Below are positions 21,873 to 35,368 of a stretch of DNA of 64,000 nucleotides, piece after piece. Each line of letters opens with the position of its first letter. The first letter of the stretch is position 1. The notes beneath the pieces were generated by a model that had not been told where the DNA came from, made no database searches, and was given only the letters and a program-made list of their open reading frames with translations. Source of the stretch: Aristolochia californica. Taxonomy: Eukaryota; Streptophyta; Magnoliopsida; Piperales; Aristolochiaceae. The position numbers and the translations under genes were made by a program. The stretch lies in NCBI GenBank assembly GCA_029961685.1, contig JARWKL010000016.1, positions 8,696,358 through 8,760,357 of the forward strand, in the 5' to 3' direction.

Positions 21873-24665
21873 ATTATTAGGGGTTGTACTAGTGGAATCT
21901 CCCAAACATGGATAACAAAACCTTGGAGTTCATTTTTAGTACGTGAAATAATTTTAAAATTTTTTTTTACATACGTGAACTCTAAAATTTTCATTTTGTT
22001 ATTCCGTAATATCTTTTTTGTTTACGTGAAAAAATGGAAGAGTGAAAGCTCAAGTTTGGATCTGAAAAACAAATTTGACCATCAGAGATGGAAATGCACA
22101 AATGCTGAGGGAGATAGTTCCAAAAGTATCTGTGATTTTTAAGGATAGGCAAAAAGTGGGTTGTTTAACTCTGGTAATTATGCAACCACTTGAGAATTTG
22201 AGTTTTTCCACTCCTTGAAATTTTTGGATCATTAGGTCCACTTGTATCCTCAACATGTTTCTGGCATGCATATCAACCACATTTAAAGCATGTTTGGATC
22301 AGTTGCAAGACCCTTTCCTATAAAATTCCACCTAGCTTATTATTAGGGGTTGTACTTGTGGAATCTCCCAAACATGGATAACAAAACCTTGGAATTCATT
22401 TTTAGTGGTTGAAATAATTTCCAAATTTTGTTTTGCATACATGAACACTAAAATTTTCATTTTGTTATGCTTTAATATCTTTTTTGTTTACGAGAAAAAT
22501 GGGAGAGTGAAAACTCATGGTTGGATCTGGAAACAAATTTGAGGATCCAAGATGGAAATGCACAAATGCTGAGAGAGATTGTTCCAAAAATTATCTGTGA
22601 TTTTTAAGGATAGGCAAAAAGTGGGTAGTTTAACTCTGGTAAATATCCAACCACATGAGAATTTGATTTTTTCCACTCCTTGAAATTTTTGGATCCTTAG
22701 GTCCACTTGCATCCTCAACATATTTCTGGCATGCATATCCACCACATTTAAAGCATGTTAGGATCAGTTACAACTCCCTTTCCTACAAAATTCCACCCAG
22801 CTTATTATTAGGGGTTGTACTAGTGGAATCTCCTAAACATGGATAACAAAACCTTGGAGTTCATTTTTAGTGCGTGACATAATTTTCAAATTTTTTTTTG
22901 CATACATGAACTCTAAAATCTTCATTTTGTTATGCCTGAATATCTTTTTTGTTTACGAGAAAAATGAGAGAGTGAAAACTCAAGTTTGGATCAGAAAACA
23001 AATTTCAGCATCCAAGATGGAAATGCACAAATGCTGAGAGAGATAGTTCCAAAAAGTATCTATGATTTTTAAGGATAGGCAAAATGAGGGTTGTTTGGCT
23101 CTGGTAAATATCCAACCACTTGAGAATTTGATTTTTTCCACTCCTTGAAATTTTTGGATCATTAGGTCCACTTGTATCCTCAACATGTTTCTGGCATGCG
23201 CATCCACCACATTTAAAGCATATTGGGATCAGTTACAAGTCCCTTTCCTATAAAATTCCTCCTAGCTTATTATTAGTGGTTGTACTTGTGCAATCTCCCA
23301 AACATGGATAACAAAACCTTGGAGTTCATTATTAGTGCGTGAAATAATTTTCAAATTTTTTTTGCATACAAGAACTCTAAAATTTTAATTTTGTTATGCC
23401 TTAATATCTTTTTTATTTACGAGAAAAAATGGGAGAGTGAAAGCTCAAGTTTGGATCTGAAAACATATTTGACCAACCAAGATGGAAATGCACAAATGCT
23501 GAGAGAGATAGTTCCAAAAAGTAGCTGTGATTTTTAAGGATAGGCAAAAAGTGGGTTGTTTGGCTCTGGTAAATACCCAACCACTTGAGTATTTGATTTT
23601 TTCCACTCCTTGAAATTATTGGATCATTACGTCCACTTGCATCCTCAACATGTTTCTTGCATGCATATCCACCACATTTAAAGCATGTTAGGATCAGTTT
23701 CAAGTCCCTTTCCTATAAAATTCCACCTAGCTTATTATTAGGGGTTGTACTAGTGGAATCTCCCAAACATGGATAATAAAACCTTGGATTTCATTTTTAG
23801 TGCGTGAAATAATTTTCAATTTTTTTTGCATACATGAACTCTAAAATCTTCATTTTGTTATGCCTTAATATCTTTTTTTTTTTACGAGAAAAATGGGAGA
23901 GTGAAAACTCAAGTTTGGATCTGAAAACAAATTTCAGCATCCAAGATGGAAGTGCACAAATGCTGAGAGAGATAGTTCCAAAAAGTATCTGTGATTTTTA
24001 AGGATAGGCAAAATGTGGGTTGTTTGGCTTCGGTAAATATCCAACAACTTGAGAATTTGATTTTTTCCACTCCTTGAAATTTTTGGATCATTAGGTCCAC
24101 TTGCATCCTCAACATGTTTCTGGCAAGCATATCCACCACATTTAAAGCATGTTAAGATCAGTTACAAGTCCCTTTCCTATAAAATTCCACCAAGTTTATT
24201 ATTAGGGGTTGTACTAGTGGAATCTCCCAAACAAGGATAACAAAACCTTGGAGTTCATTTTTAGAAAGTGAAATAAATTTAAAATTTTTTTTTTTGCATA
24301 CATGAACTCTAAAATTTTCATTTTGTTATGCCTTAATATCTTTTTTGTTTACGTGAAAAAATGGGAGAGTGAAAGCTCATGTTTGCGTCTGAAAAAAAAT
24401 TTTACCATCAGAGATGGAAATGCACAAATGCTGAGAGAGATAGTTCCAAAAAGTATCTGTGATTTTTCAGGATAGGCAAAAAGTGGGTTGTTTAGCTCTG
24501 GTAAATATCCAACCACTTGAGAATTTGAGTTTTTCCACTCCTTGAAATTTTTGGATCATTAGGTCCACTTGCATCCTCAACATGTTTCTGGCATGCATAT
24601 CCACCACATTTAAAGCATGTTTGGATCAGTTACAAGTCCCTTTCCTATAAAATTCCACCAAGTTT
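21873..24665. repeat. HOR unit 8 (regular, 2793 bp)
   Basis: Monomers: A 21873-22338, B 22339-22803, C 22804-23268, D 23269-23733, E 23734-24197, F 24198-24665. It repeats the marker set of unit 5 (B ACAACTCCC, C GTGACATAAT, D AGTAGCTG, F TAGAAAGTG) at an offset of 8379 bp, which is three HOR lengths. Confidence 0.97.
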
Positions 24666-26990
24666 ATTATTAGGGGTTGTACTAGTGGAATCTCCCAAAC
24701 ATGGATAACAAAACCTTGGAGTTCATTTTTAGTACGTGAAATAATTTTAAAATTTTTTTTTACATACGTGAACTCTAAAATTTTCATTTTGTTATTCCGT
24801 AATATCTTTTTTGTTTACGTGAAAAAATGGAAGAGTGAAAGCTCAAGTTTGGATCTGAAAAACAAATTTGACCATCAGAGATGGAAATGCACAAATGCTG
24901 AGGGAGATAGTTCCAAAAGTATCTGTGATTTTTAAGGATAGGCAAAAAGTGGGTTGTTTAACTCTGGTAATTATGCAACCACTTGAGAATTTGAGTTTTT
25001 CCACTCCTTGAAATTTTTGGATCATTAGGTCCACTTGTATCCTCAACATGTTTCTGGCATGCATATCAACCACATTTAAAGCATGTTTGGATCAGTTGCA
25101 AGACCCTTTCCTATAAAATTCCACCTAGCTTATTATTAGGGGTTGTACTTGTGGAATCTCCCAAACATGGATAACAAAACCTTGGAATTCATTTTTAGTG
25201 GTTGAAATAATTTCCAAATTTTGTTTTGCATACATGAACACTAAAATTTTCATTTTGTTATGCTTTAATATCTTTTTTGTTTACGAGAAAAATGGGAGAG
25301 TGAAAACTCATGGTTGGATCTGGAAACAAATTTGAGGATCCAAGATGGAAATGCACAAATGCTGAGAGAGATTGTTCCAAAAATTATCTGTGATTTTTAA
25401 GGATAGGCAAAAAGTGGGTAGTTTAACTCTGGTAAATATCCAACCACATGAGAATTTGATTTTTTCCACTCCTTGAAATTTTTGGATCCTTAGGTCCACT
25501 TGCATCCTCAACATATTTCTGGCATGCATATCCACCACATTTAAAGCATGTTAGGATCAGTTACAAGTCCCTTTCCTACAAAATTCCACCCAGCTTATTA
25601 TTAGGGGTTGTACTAGTGGAATCTCCTAAACATGGATAACAAAACCTTGGAGTTCATTTTTAGTGCGTGAAATAATTTTCAAATTTTTTTTTGCATACAT
25701 GAACTCTAAAATCTTCATTTTGTTATGCCTGAATATCTTTTTTGTTTACGAGAAAAATGAGAGAGTGAAAACTCAAGTTTGGATCAGAAAACAAATTTCA
25801 GCATCCAAGATGGAAATGCACAAATGCTGAGAGAGATAGTTCCAAAAAGTATCTATGATTTTTAAGGATAGGCAAAATGAGGGTTGTTTGGCTCTGGTAA
25901 ATATCCAACCACTTGAGAATTTGATTTTTTCCACTCCTTGAAATTTTTGGATCATTAGGTCCACTTGTATCCTCAACATGTTTCTGGCATGCGCATCCAC
26001 CACATTTAAAGCATATTGGGATCAGTTACAAGTCCCTTTCCTATAAAATTCCTCCTAGCTTATTATTAGTGGTTGTACTTGTGCAATCTCCCAAACATGG
26101 ATAACAAAACCTTGGAGTTCATTATTAGTGCGTGAAATAATTTTCAAATTTTTTTTGCATACAAGAACTCTAAAATTTTAATTTTGTTATGCCTTAATAT
26201 CTTTTTTATTTACGAGAAAAAATGGGAGAGTGAAAGCTCAAGTTTGGATCTGAAAACATATTTGACCAACCAAGATGGAAATGCACAAATGCTGAGAGAG
26301 ATAGTTCCAAAAAGTAGCTGTGATTTTTAAGGATAGGCAAAAAGTGGGTTGTTTGGCTCTGGTAAATACCCAACCACTTGAGTATTTGATTTTTTCCACT
26401 CCTTGAAATTATTGGATCATTACGTCCACTTGCATCCTCAACATGTTTCTTGCATGCATATCCACCACATTTAAAGCATGTTAGGATCAGTTTCAAGTCC
26501 CTTTCCTATAAAATTCCACCTAGCTTATTATTAGGGGTTGTACTAGTGGAATCTCCCAAACATGGATAATAAAACCTTGGATTTCATTTTTAGTGCGTGA
26601 AATAATTTTCAATTTTTTTTGCATACATGAACTCTAAAATCTTCATTTTGTTATGCCTTAATATCTTTTTTTTTTTACGAGAAAAATGGGAGAGTGAAAA
26701 CTCAAGTTTGGATCTGAAAACAAATTTCAGCATCCAAGATGGAAGTGCACAAATGCTGAGAGAGATAGTTCCAAAAAGTATCTGTGATTTTTAAGGATAG
26801 GCAAAATGTGGGTTGTTTGGCTTCGGTAAATATCCAACAACTTGAGAATTTGATTTTTTCCACTCCTTGAAATTTTTGGATCATTAGGTCCACTTGCATC
26901 CTCAACATGTTTCTGGCAAGCATATCCACCACATTTAAAGCATGTTAAGATCAGTTACAAGTCCCTTTCCTATAAAATTCCACCAAGTTT
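24666..26990. repeat. HOR unit 9, shortened to five monomers (2325 bp)
   Basis: Monomers: A 24666-25131, B 25132-25596, C 25597-26061, D 26062-26526, E 26527-26990. No complete F follows E. The next monomer begins as F and turns into A, so one monomer has been lost at the border with unit 10. D has AGTAGCTG; B and C carry ACAAGTCCC and GTGAAATAAT. Confidence 0.95.
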
Positions 26991-27456
26991 ATTATTAGGG
27001 GTTGTACTAGTGGAATCTCCCAAACAAGGATAACAAAACCTTGGAGTTCATTTTTAGAAAGTGAAATAATTTTAAAATTTTTTTTTACATACGTGAACTC
27101 TAAAATTTTCATTTTGTTATTCCGTAATATCTTTTTTGTTTACGTGAAAAAATGGAAGAGTGAAAGCTCAAGTTTGGATCTGAAAAACAAATTTGACCAT
27201 CAGAGATGGAAATGCACAAATGCTGAGGGAGATAGTTCCAAAAGTATCTGTGATTTTTAAGGATAGGCAAAAAGTGGGTTGTTTAACTCTGGTAATTATG
27301 CAACCACTTGAGAATTTGAGTTTTTCCACTCCTTGAAATTTTTGGATCATTAGGTCCACTTGTATCCTCAACATGTTTCTGGCATGCATATCAACCACAT
27401 TTAAAGCATGTTTGGATCAGTTGCAAGACCCTTTCCTATAAAATTCCACCTAGCTT
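26991..27456. repeat. Hybrid monomer F/A (one-monomer deletion junction)
   Basis: The first 70 bp are F (CCAAACAAGG, TTTAGAAAGTG). From 27070 it is A (AAATAATTTTAAA, ACATACGTGAAC, TTATTCCGTAAT). The switch is confined to 27061-27069, the narrowest interval in the window. The preceding monomer is E, the following one B, so one monomer is missing. The TAGAAAGTG form of F ties the left parent to the F copies of units 5 and 8. Confidence 0.93.
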
Positions 27457-29783
27457 ATTATTAGGGGTTGTACTTGTGGAATCTCCCAAACATGGATAAC
27501 AAAACCTTGGAATTCATTTTTAGTGGTTGAAATAATTTCCAAATTTTGTTTTGCATACATGAACACTAAAATTTTCATTTTGTTATGCTTTAATATCTTT
27601 TTTGTTTACGAGAAAAATGGGAGAGTGAAAACTCATGGTTGGATCTGGAAACAAATTTGAGGATCCAAGATGGAAATGCACAAATGCTGAGAGAGATTGT
27701 TCCAAAAATTATCTGTGATTTTTAAGGATAGGCAAAAAGTGGGTAGTTTAACTCTGGTAAATATCCAACCACATGAGAATTTGATTTTTTCCACTCCTTG
27801 AAATTTTTGGATCCTTAGGTCCACTTGCATCCTCAACATATTTCTGGCATGCATATCCACCACATTTAAAGCATGTTAGGATCAGTTACAACTCCCTTTC
27901 CTACAAAATTCCACCCAGCTTATTATTAGGGGTTGTACTAGTGGAATCTCCTAAACATGGATAACAAAACCTTGGAGTTCATTTTTAGTGCGTGACATAA
28001 TTTTCAAATTTTTTTTTGCATACATGAACTCTAAAATCTTCATTTTGTTATGCCTGAATATCTTTTTTGTTTACGAGAAAAATGAGAGAGTGAAAACTCA
28101 AGTTTGGATCAGAAAACAAATTTCAGCATCCAAGATGGAAATGCACAAATGCTGAGAGAGATAGTTCCAAAAAGTATCTATGATTTTTAAGGATAGGCAA
28201 AATGAGGGTTGTTTGGCTCTGGTAAATATCCAACCACTTGAGAATTTGATTTTTTCCACTCCTTGAAATTTTTGGATCATTAGGTCCACTTGTATCCTCA
28301 ACATGTTTCTGGCATGCGCATCCACCACATTTAAAGCATATTGGGATCAGTTACAAGTCCCTTTCCTATAAAATTCCTCCTAGCTTATTATTAGTGGTTG
28401 TACTTGTGCAATCTCCCAAACATGGATAACAAAACCTTGGAGTTCATTATTAGTGCGTGAAATAATTTTCAAATTTTTTTTGCATACAAGAACTCTAAAA
28501 TTTTAATTTTGTTATGCCTTAATATCTTTTTTATTTACGAGAAAAAATGGGAGAGTGAAAGCTCAAGTTTGGATCTGAAAACATATTTGACCAACCAAGA
28601 TGGAAATGCACAAATGCTGAGAGAGATAGTTCCAAAAAGTAGCTGTGATTTTTAAGGATAGGCAAAAAGTGGGTTGTTTGGCTCTGGTAAATACCCAACC
28701 ACTTGAGTATTTGATTTTTTCCACTCCTTGAAATTATTGGATCATTACGTCCACTTGCATCCTCAACATGTTTCTTGCATGCATATCCACCACATTTAAA
28801 GCATGTTAGGATCAGTTTCAAGTCCCTTTCCTATAAAATTCCACCTAGCTTATTATTAGGGGTTGTACTAGTGGAATCTCCCAAACATGGATAATAAAAC
28901 CTTGGATTTCATTTTTAGTGCGTGAAATAATTTTCAATTTTTTTTGCATACATGAACTCTAAAATCTTCATTTTGTTATGCCTTAATATCTTTTTTTTTT
29001 TTACGAGAAAAATGGGAGAGTGAAAACTCAAGTTTGGATCTGAAAACAAATTTCAGCATCCAAGATGGAAGTGCACAAATGCTGAGAGAGATAGTTCCAA
29101 AAAGTATCTGTGATTTTTAAGGATAGGCAAAATGTGGGTTGTTTGGCTTCGGTAAATATCCAACAACTTGAGAATTTGATTTTTTCCACTCCTTGAAATT
29201 TTTGGATCATTAGGTCCACTTGCATCCTCAACATGTTTCTGGCAAGCATATCCACCACATTTAAAGCATGTTAAGATCAGTTACAAGTCCCTTTCCTATA
29301 AAATTCCACCAAGTTTATTATTAGGGGTTGTACTAGTGGAATCTCCCAAACAAGGATAACAAAACCTTGGAGTTCATTTTTAGAACGTGAAATAAATTTA
29401 AAATTTTTTTTTTGCATACATGAACTCTAAAATTTTCATTTTGTTATGCCTTAATATCTTTTTTGTTTACGTGAAAAAATGGGAGAGTGAAAGCTCATGT
29501 TTGCGTCTGAAAAAAAATTTTACCATCAGAGATGGAAATGCACAAATGCTGAGAGAGATAGTTCCAAAAAGTATCTGTGATTTTTCAGGATAGGCAAAAA
29601 GTGGGTTGTTTAGCTCTGGTAAATATCCAACCACTTGAGAATTTGAGTTTTTCCACTCCTTGAAATTTTTGGATCATTAGGTCCACTTGCATCTTCAACA
29701 TGTTTCTGGCATGCATATCCACCACATTTAAAGCATGTTTGGATCAGTTACAAGTCCCTTTCCTATAAAATTCCACCAAGTTT
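26991..29783. repeat. HOR unit 10 (F/A hybrid-B-C-D-E-F, 2793 bp)
   Basis: Monomers: F/A hybrid 26991-27456 standing in for A, B 27457-27921, C 27922-28386, D 28387-28851, E 28852-29316, F 29317-29783. Marker set: B ACAACTCCC, C GTGACATAAT, D AGTAGCTG, F TAGAACGTG and ATGCTGAG. F has a private ATCTTCAAC near 29692. Confidence 0.96.
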
Positions 29784-32576
29784 ATTATTAGGGGTTGTAC
29801 TAGTGGAATCTCCCAAACATGGATAACAAAACCTTGGAGTTCATTTTTAGTACGTGAAATAATTTTAAAATTTTTTTTTACATACGTGAACTCTAAAATT
29901 TTCATTTTGTTATTCCGTAATATCTTTTTTGTTTACGTGAAAAAATGGAAGAGTGAAAGCTCAAGTTTGGATCTGAAAAACAAATTTGACCATCAGAGAT
30001 GGAAATGCACAAATGCTGAGGGAGATAGTTCCAAAAGTATCTGTGATTTTTAAGGATAGGCAAAAAGTGGGTTGTTTAACTCTGGTAATTATGCAACCAC
30101 TTGAGAATTTGAGTTTTTCCACTCCTTGAAATTTTTGGATCATTAGGTCCACTTGTATCCTCAACATGTTTCTGGCATGCATATCAACCACATTTATAGC
30201 ATGTTTGGATCAGTTGCAAGACCCTTTCCTATAAAATTCCACCTAGCTTATTATTAGGGGTTGTACTTGTGGAATCTCCCAAACATGGATAACAAAACCT
30301 TGGAATTCATTTTTAGTGGTTGAAATAATTTCCAAATTTTGTTTTGCATACATGAACACTAAAATTTTCATTTTGTTATGCTTTAATATCTTTTTTGTTT
30401 ACGAGAAAAATGGGAGAGTGAAAACTCATGGTTGGATCTGGAAACAAATTTGAGGATCCAAGATGGAAATGCACAAATGCTGAGAGAGATTGTTCCAAAA
30501 ATTATCTGTGATTTTTAAGGATAGGCAAAAAGTGGGTAGTTTAACTCTGGTAAATATCCAACCACATGAGAATTTGATTTTTTCCACTCCTTGAAATTTT
30601 TGGATCCTTAGGTCCACTTGCATCCTCAACATATTTCTGGCATGCATATCCACCACATTTAGAGCATGTTAGGATCAGTTACAAGTCCCTTTCCTACAAA
30701 ATTCCACCCAGCTTATTATTAGGGGTTGTACTAGTGGAATCTCCTAAACATGGATAACAAAACCTTGGAGTTCATTTTTAGTGCGTGAAATAATTTTCAA
30801 ATTTTTTTTTGCATACATGAACTCTAAAATCTTCATTTTGTTATGCCTGAATATCTTTTTTGTTTACGAGAAAAATGAGAGAGTGAAAACTCAAGTTTGG
30901 ATCAGAAAACAAATTTCAGCATCCAAGATGGAAATGCACAAATGCTGAGAGAGATAGTTCCAAAAAGTATCTATGATTTTTAAGGATAGGCAAAATGAGG
31001 GTTGTTTGGCTCTGGTAAATATCCAACCACTTGAGAATTTGATTTTTTCCACTCCTTGAAATTTTTGGATCATTAGGTCCACTTGTATCCTCAACATGTT
31101 TCTGGCATGCGCATCCACCACATTTAAAGCATATTGGGATCAGTTACAAGTCCCTTTCCTATAAAATTCCTCCTAGCTTATTATTAGTGGTTGTACTTGT
31201 GCAATCTCCCAAACATGGATAACAAAACCTTGGAGTTCATTATTAGTGCGTGAAATAATTTTCAAATTTTTTTTGCATACAAGAACTCTAAAATTTTAAT
31301 TTTGTTATGCCTTAATATCTTTTTTATTTACGAGAAAAAATGGGAGAGTGAAAGCTCAAGTTTGGATCTGAAAACATATTTGACCAACCAAGATGGAAAT
31401 GCACAAATGCTGAGAGAGATAGTTCCAAAAAGTATCTGTGATTTTTAAGGATAGGCAAAAAGTGGGTTGTTTGGCTCTGGTAAATACCCAACCACTTGAG
31501 TATTTGATTTTTTCCACTCCTTGAAATTATTGGATCATTACGTCCACTTGCATCCTCAACATGTTTCTTGCATGCATATCCACCACATTTAAAGCATGTT
31601 AGGATCAGTTTCAAGTCCCTTTCCTATAAAATTCCACCTAGCTTATTATTAGGGGTTGTACTAGTGGAATCTCCCAAACATGGATAATAAAACCTTGGAT
31701 TTCATTTTTAGTGCGTGAAATAATTTTCAATTTTTTTTGCATACATGAACTCTAAAATCTTCATTTTGTTATGCCTTAATATCTTTTTTTTTTTTACGAG
31801 AAAAATGGGAGAGTGAAAACTCAAGTTTGGATCTGAAAACAAATTTCAGCATCCAAGATGGAAGTGCACAAATGCTGAGAGAGATAGTTCCAAAAAGTAT
31901 CTGTGATTTTTAAGGATAGGCAAAATGTGGGTTGTTTGGCTTCGGTAAATATCCAACAACTTGAGAATTTGATTTTTTCCACTCCTTGAAATTTTTGGAT
32001 CATTAGGTCCACTTGCATCCTCAACATGTTTCTGGCAAGCATATCCACCACATTTAAAGCATGTTAAGATCAGTTACAAGTCCCTTTCCTATAAAATTCC
32101 ACCAAGTTTATTATTAGGGGTTGTACTAGTGGAATCTCCCAAACAAGGATAACAAAACCTTGGAGTTCATTTTTAGAACGTGAAATAAATTTAAAATTTT
32201 TTTTTTGCATACATGAACTCTAAAATTTTCATTTTGTTATGCCTTAATATCTTTTTTGTTTACGTGAAAAAATGGGAGAGTGAAAGCTCATGTTTGCGTC
32301 TGAAAAAAAATTTTACCATCAGAGATGGAAATGCACAAATGCTGAGAGAGATAGTTCCAAAAAGTATCTGTGATTTTTCAGGATAGGCAAAAAGTGGGTT
32401 GTTTAGCTCTGGTAAATATCCAACCACTTGAGAATTTGAGTTTTTCCACTCCTTGAAATTTTTGGATCATTAGGTCCACTTGCATCCTCAACATGTTTCT
32501 GGCATGCATATCCACCACATTTAAAGCATGTTTGGATCAGTTACAAGTCCCTTTCCTATAAAATTCCACCAAGTTT
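29784..32576. repeat. HOR unit 11 (regular, 2793 bp)
   Basis: Monomers: A 29784-30249, B 30250-30714, C 30715-31179, D 31180-31644, E 31645-32109, F 32110-32576. B has TTTAGAGCATG near 30660, shared with unit 6. A has a private TTTATAGCATG near 30193. Confidence 0.97.
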
Positions 32577-35368
32577 ATTATTAGGGGTTGTACTAGTGGA
32601 ATCTCCCAAACATGGATAACAAAACCTTGGAGTTCATTTTTAGTACGTGAAATAATTTTAAAATTTTTTTTTACATACGTGAACTCTAAAATTTTCATTT
32701 TGTTATTCCGTAATATCTTTTTTGTTTACGTGAAAAAATGGAAGAGTGAAAGCTCAAGTTTGGATCTGAAAAACAAATTTGACCATCAGAGATGGAAATG
32801 CACAAATGCTGAGGGAGATAGTTCCAAAAGTATCTGTGATTTTTAAGGATAGGCAAAAAGTGGGTTGTTTAACTCTGGTAATTATGCAACCACTTGAGAA
32901 TTTGAGTTTTTCCACTCCTTGAAATTTTTGGATCATTAGGTCCACTTGTATCCTCAACATGTTTCTGGCATGCGTATCAACCACATTTAAAGCATGTTTG
33001 GATCAGTTGCAAGACCCTTTCCTATAAAATTCCACCTAGCTTATTATTAGGGGTTGTACTTGTGGAATCTCCCAAACATGGATAACAAAACCTTGGAATT
33101 CATTTTTAGTGGTTGAAATAATTTCCAAATTTTGTTTTGCATACATGAACACTAAAATTTTCATTTTGTTATGCTTTAATATCTTTTTTGTTTACGAGAA
33201 AAATGGGAGAGTGAAAACTCATGGTTGGATCTGGAAACAAATTTGAGGATCCAAGATGGAAATGCACAAATGCTGAGAGAGATTGTTCCAAAAATTATCT
33301 GTGATTTTTAAGGATAGGCAAAAAGTGGGTAGTTTAACTCTGGTAAATATCCAACCACATGAGAATTTGATTTTTTCCACTCCTTGAAATTTTTGGATCC
33401 TTAGGTCCACTTGCATCCTCAACATATTTCTGGCATGCATATCCACCACATTTAAAGCATGTTAGGATCAGTTACAAGTCCCTTTCCTACAAAATTCCAC
33501 CCAGCTTATTATTAGGGGTTGTACTAGTGGAATCTCCTAAACATGGATAACAAAACCTTGGAGTTCATTTTTAGTGCGTGAAATAATTTTCAAATTTTTT
33601 TTTGCATACATGAACTCTAAAATCTTCATTTTGTTATGCCTGAATATCTTTTTTGTTTACGAGAAAAATGAGAGAGTGAAAACTCATGTTTGGATCAGAA
33701 AACAAATTTCAGCATCCAAGATGGAAATGCACAAATGCTGAGAGAGATAGTTCCAAAAAGTATCTATGATTTTTAAGGATAGGCAAAATGAGGGTTGTTT
33801 GGCTCTGGTAAATATCCAACCACTTGAGAATTTGATTTTTTCCACTCCTTGAAATTTTTGGATCATTAGGTCCACTTGTATCCTCAACATGTTTCTGGCA
33901 TGCGCATCCACCACATTTAAAGCATATTGGGATCAGTTACAAGTCCCTTTCCTATAAAATTCCTCCTAGCTTATTATTAGTGGTTGTACTTGTGCAATCT
34001 CCCAAACATGGATAACAAAACCTTGGAGTTCATTATTAGTGCGTGAAATAATTTTCAAATTTTTTTTGCATACAAGAACTCTAAAATTTTAATTTTGTTA
34101 TGCCTTAATATCTTTTTTATTTACGAGAAAAAATGGGAGAGTGAAAGCTCAAGTTTGGATCTGAAAACATATTTGACCAACCAAGATGGAAATGCACAAA
34201 TGCTGAGAGAGATAGTTCCAAAAAGTATCTGTGATTTTTAAGGATAGGCAAAAAGTGGGTTGTTTGGCTCTGGTAAATACCCAACCACTTGAGTATTTGA
34301 TTTTTTCCACTCCTTGAAATTATTGGATCATTACGTCCACTTGCATCCTCAACATGTTTCTTGCATGCATATCCACCACATTTAAAGCATGTTAGGATCA
34401 GTTTCAAGTCCCTTTCCTATAAAATTCCACCTAGCTTATTATTAGGGGTTGTACTAGTGGAATCTCCCAAACATGGATAATAAAACCTTGGATTTCATTT
34501 TTAGTGCGTGAAATAATTTTCAATTTTTTTTGCATACATGAACTCTAAAATCTTCATTTTGTTATGCCTTAATATCTTTTTTTTTTTACGAGAAAAATGG
34601 GAGAGTGAAAACTCAAGTTTGGATCTGAAAACAAATTTCAGCATCCAAGATGGAAGTGCACAAATGCTGAGAGAGATAGTTCCAAAAAGTATCTGTGATT
34701 TTTAAGGATAGGCAAAATGTGGGTTGTTTGGCTTCGGTAAATATCCAACAACTTGAGAATTTGATTTTTTCCACTCCTTGAAATTTTTGGATCATTAGGT
34801 CCACTTGCATCCTCAACATGTTTCTGGCAAGCATATCCACCACATTTAAAGCATGTTAAGATCAGTTACAAGTCCCTTTCCTATAAAATTCCACCAAGTT
34901 TATTATTAGGGGTTGTACTAGTGGAATCTCCCAAACAAGGATAACAAAACCTTGGAGTTCATTTTTAGAACGTGAAATAAATTTAAAATTTTTTTTTTGC
35001 ATACATGAACTCTAAAATTTTCATTTTGTTATGCCTTAATATCTTTTTTGTTTACGTGAAAAAATGGGAGAGTGAAAGCTCATGTTTGCGTCTGAAAAAA
35101 AATTTTACCATCAGAGATGGAAATGCACAAATGCTGAGAGAGATAGTTCCAAAAAGTATCTGTGATTTTTCAGGATAGGCAAAAAGTGGGTTGTTTAGCT
35201 CTGGTAAATATCCAACCACTTGAGAATTTGAGTTTTTCCACTCCTTGAAATTTTTGGATCATTAGGTCCACTTGCATCCTCAACATGTTTCTGGCATGCA
35301 TATCCACCACATTTAAAGCATGTTTGGATCAGTTACAAGTCCCTTTCCTATAAAATTCCACCAAGTTT
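32577..35368. repeat. HOR unit 12 (regular, 2792 bp)
   Basis: Monomers: A 32577-33042, B 33043-33507, C 33508-33972, D 33973-34437, E 34438-34901, F 34902-35368. A has CATGCGTATC near 32971, shared with the next unit only. C has a private CTCATGTTTGG near 33684. Confidence 0.97.
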
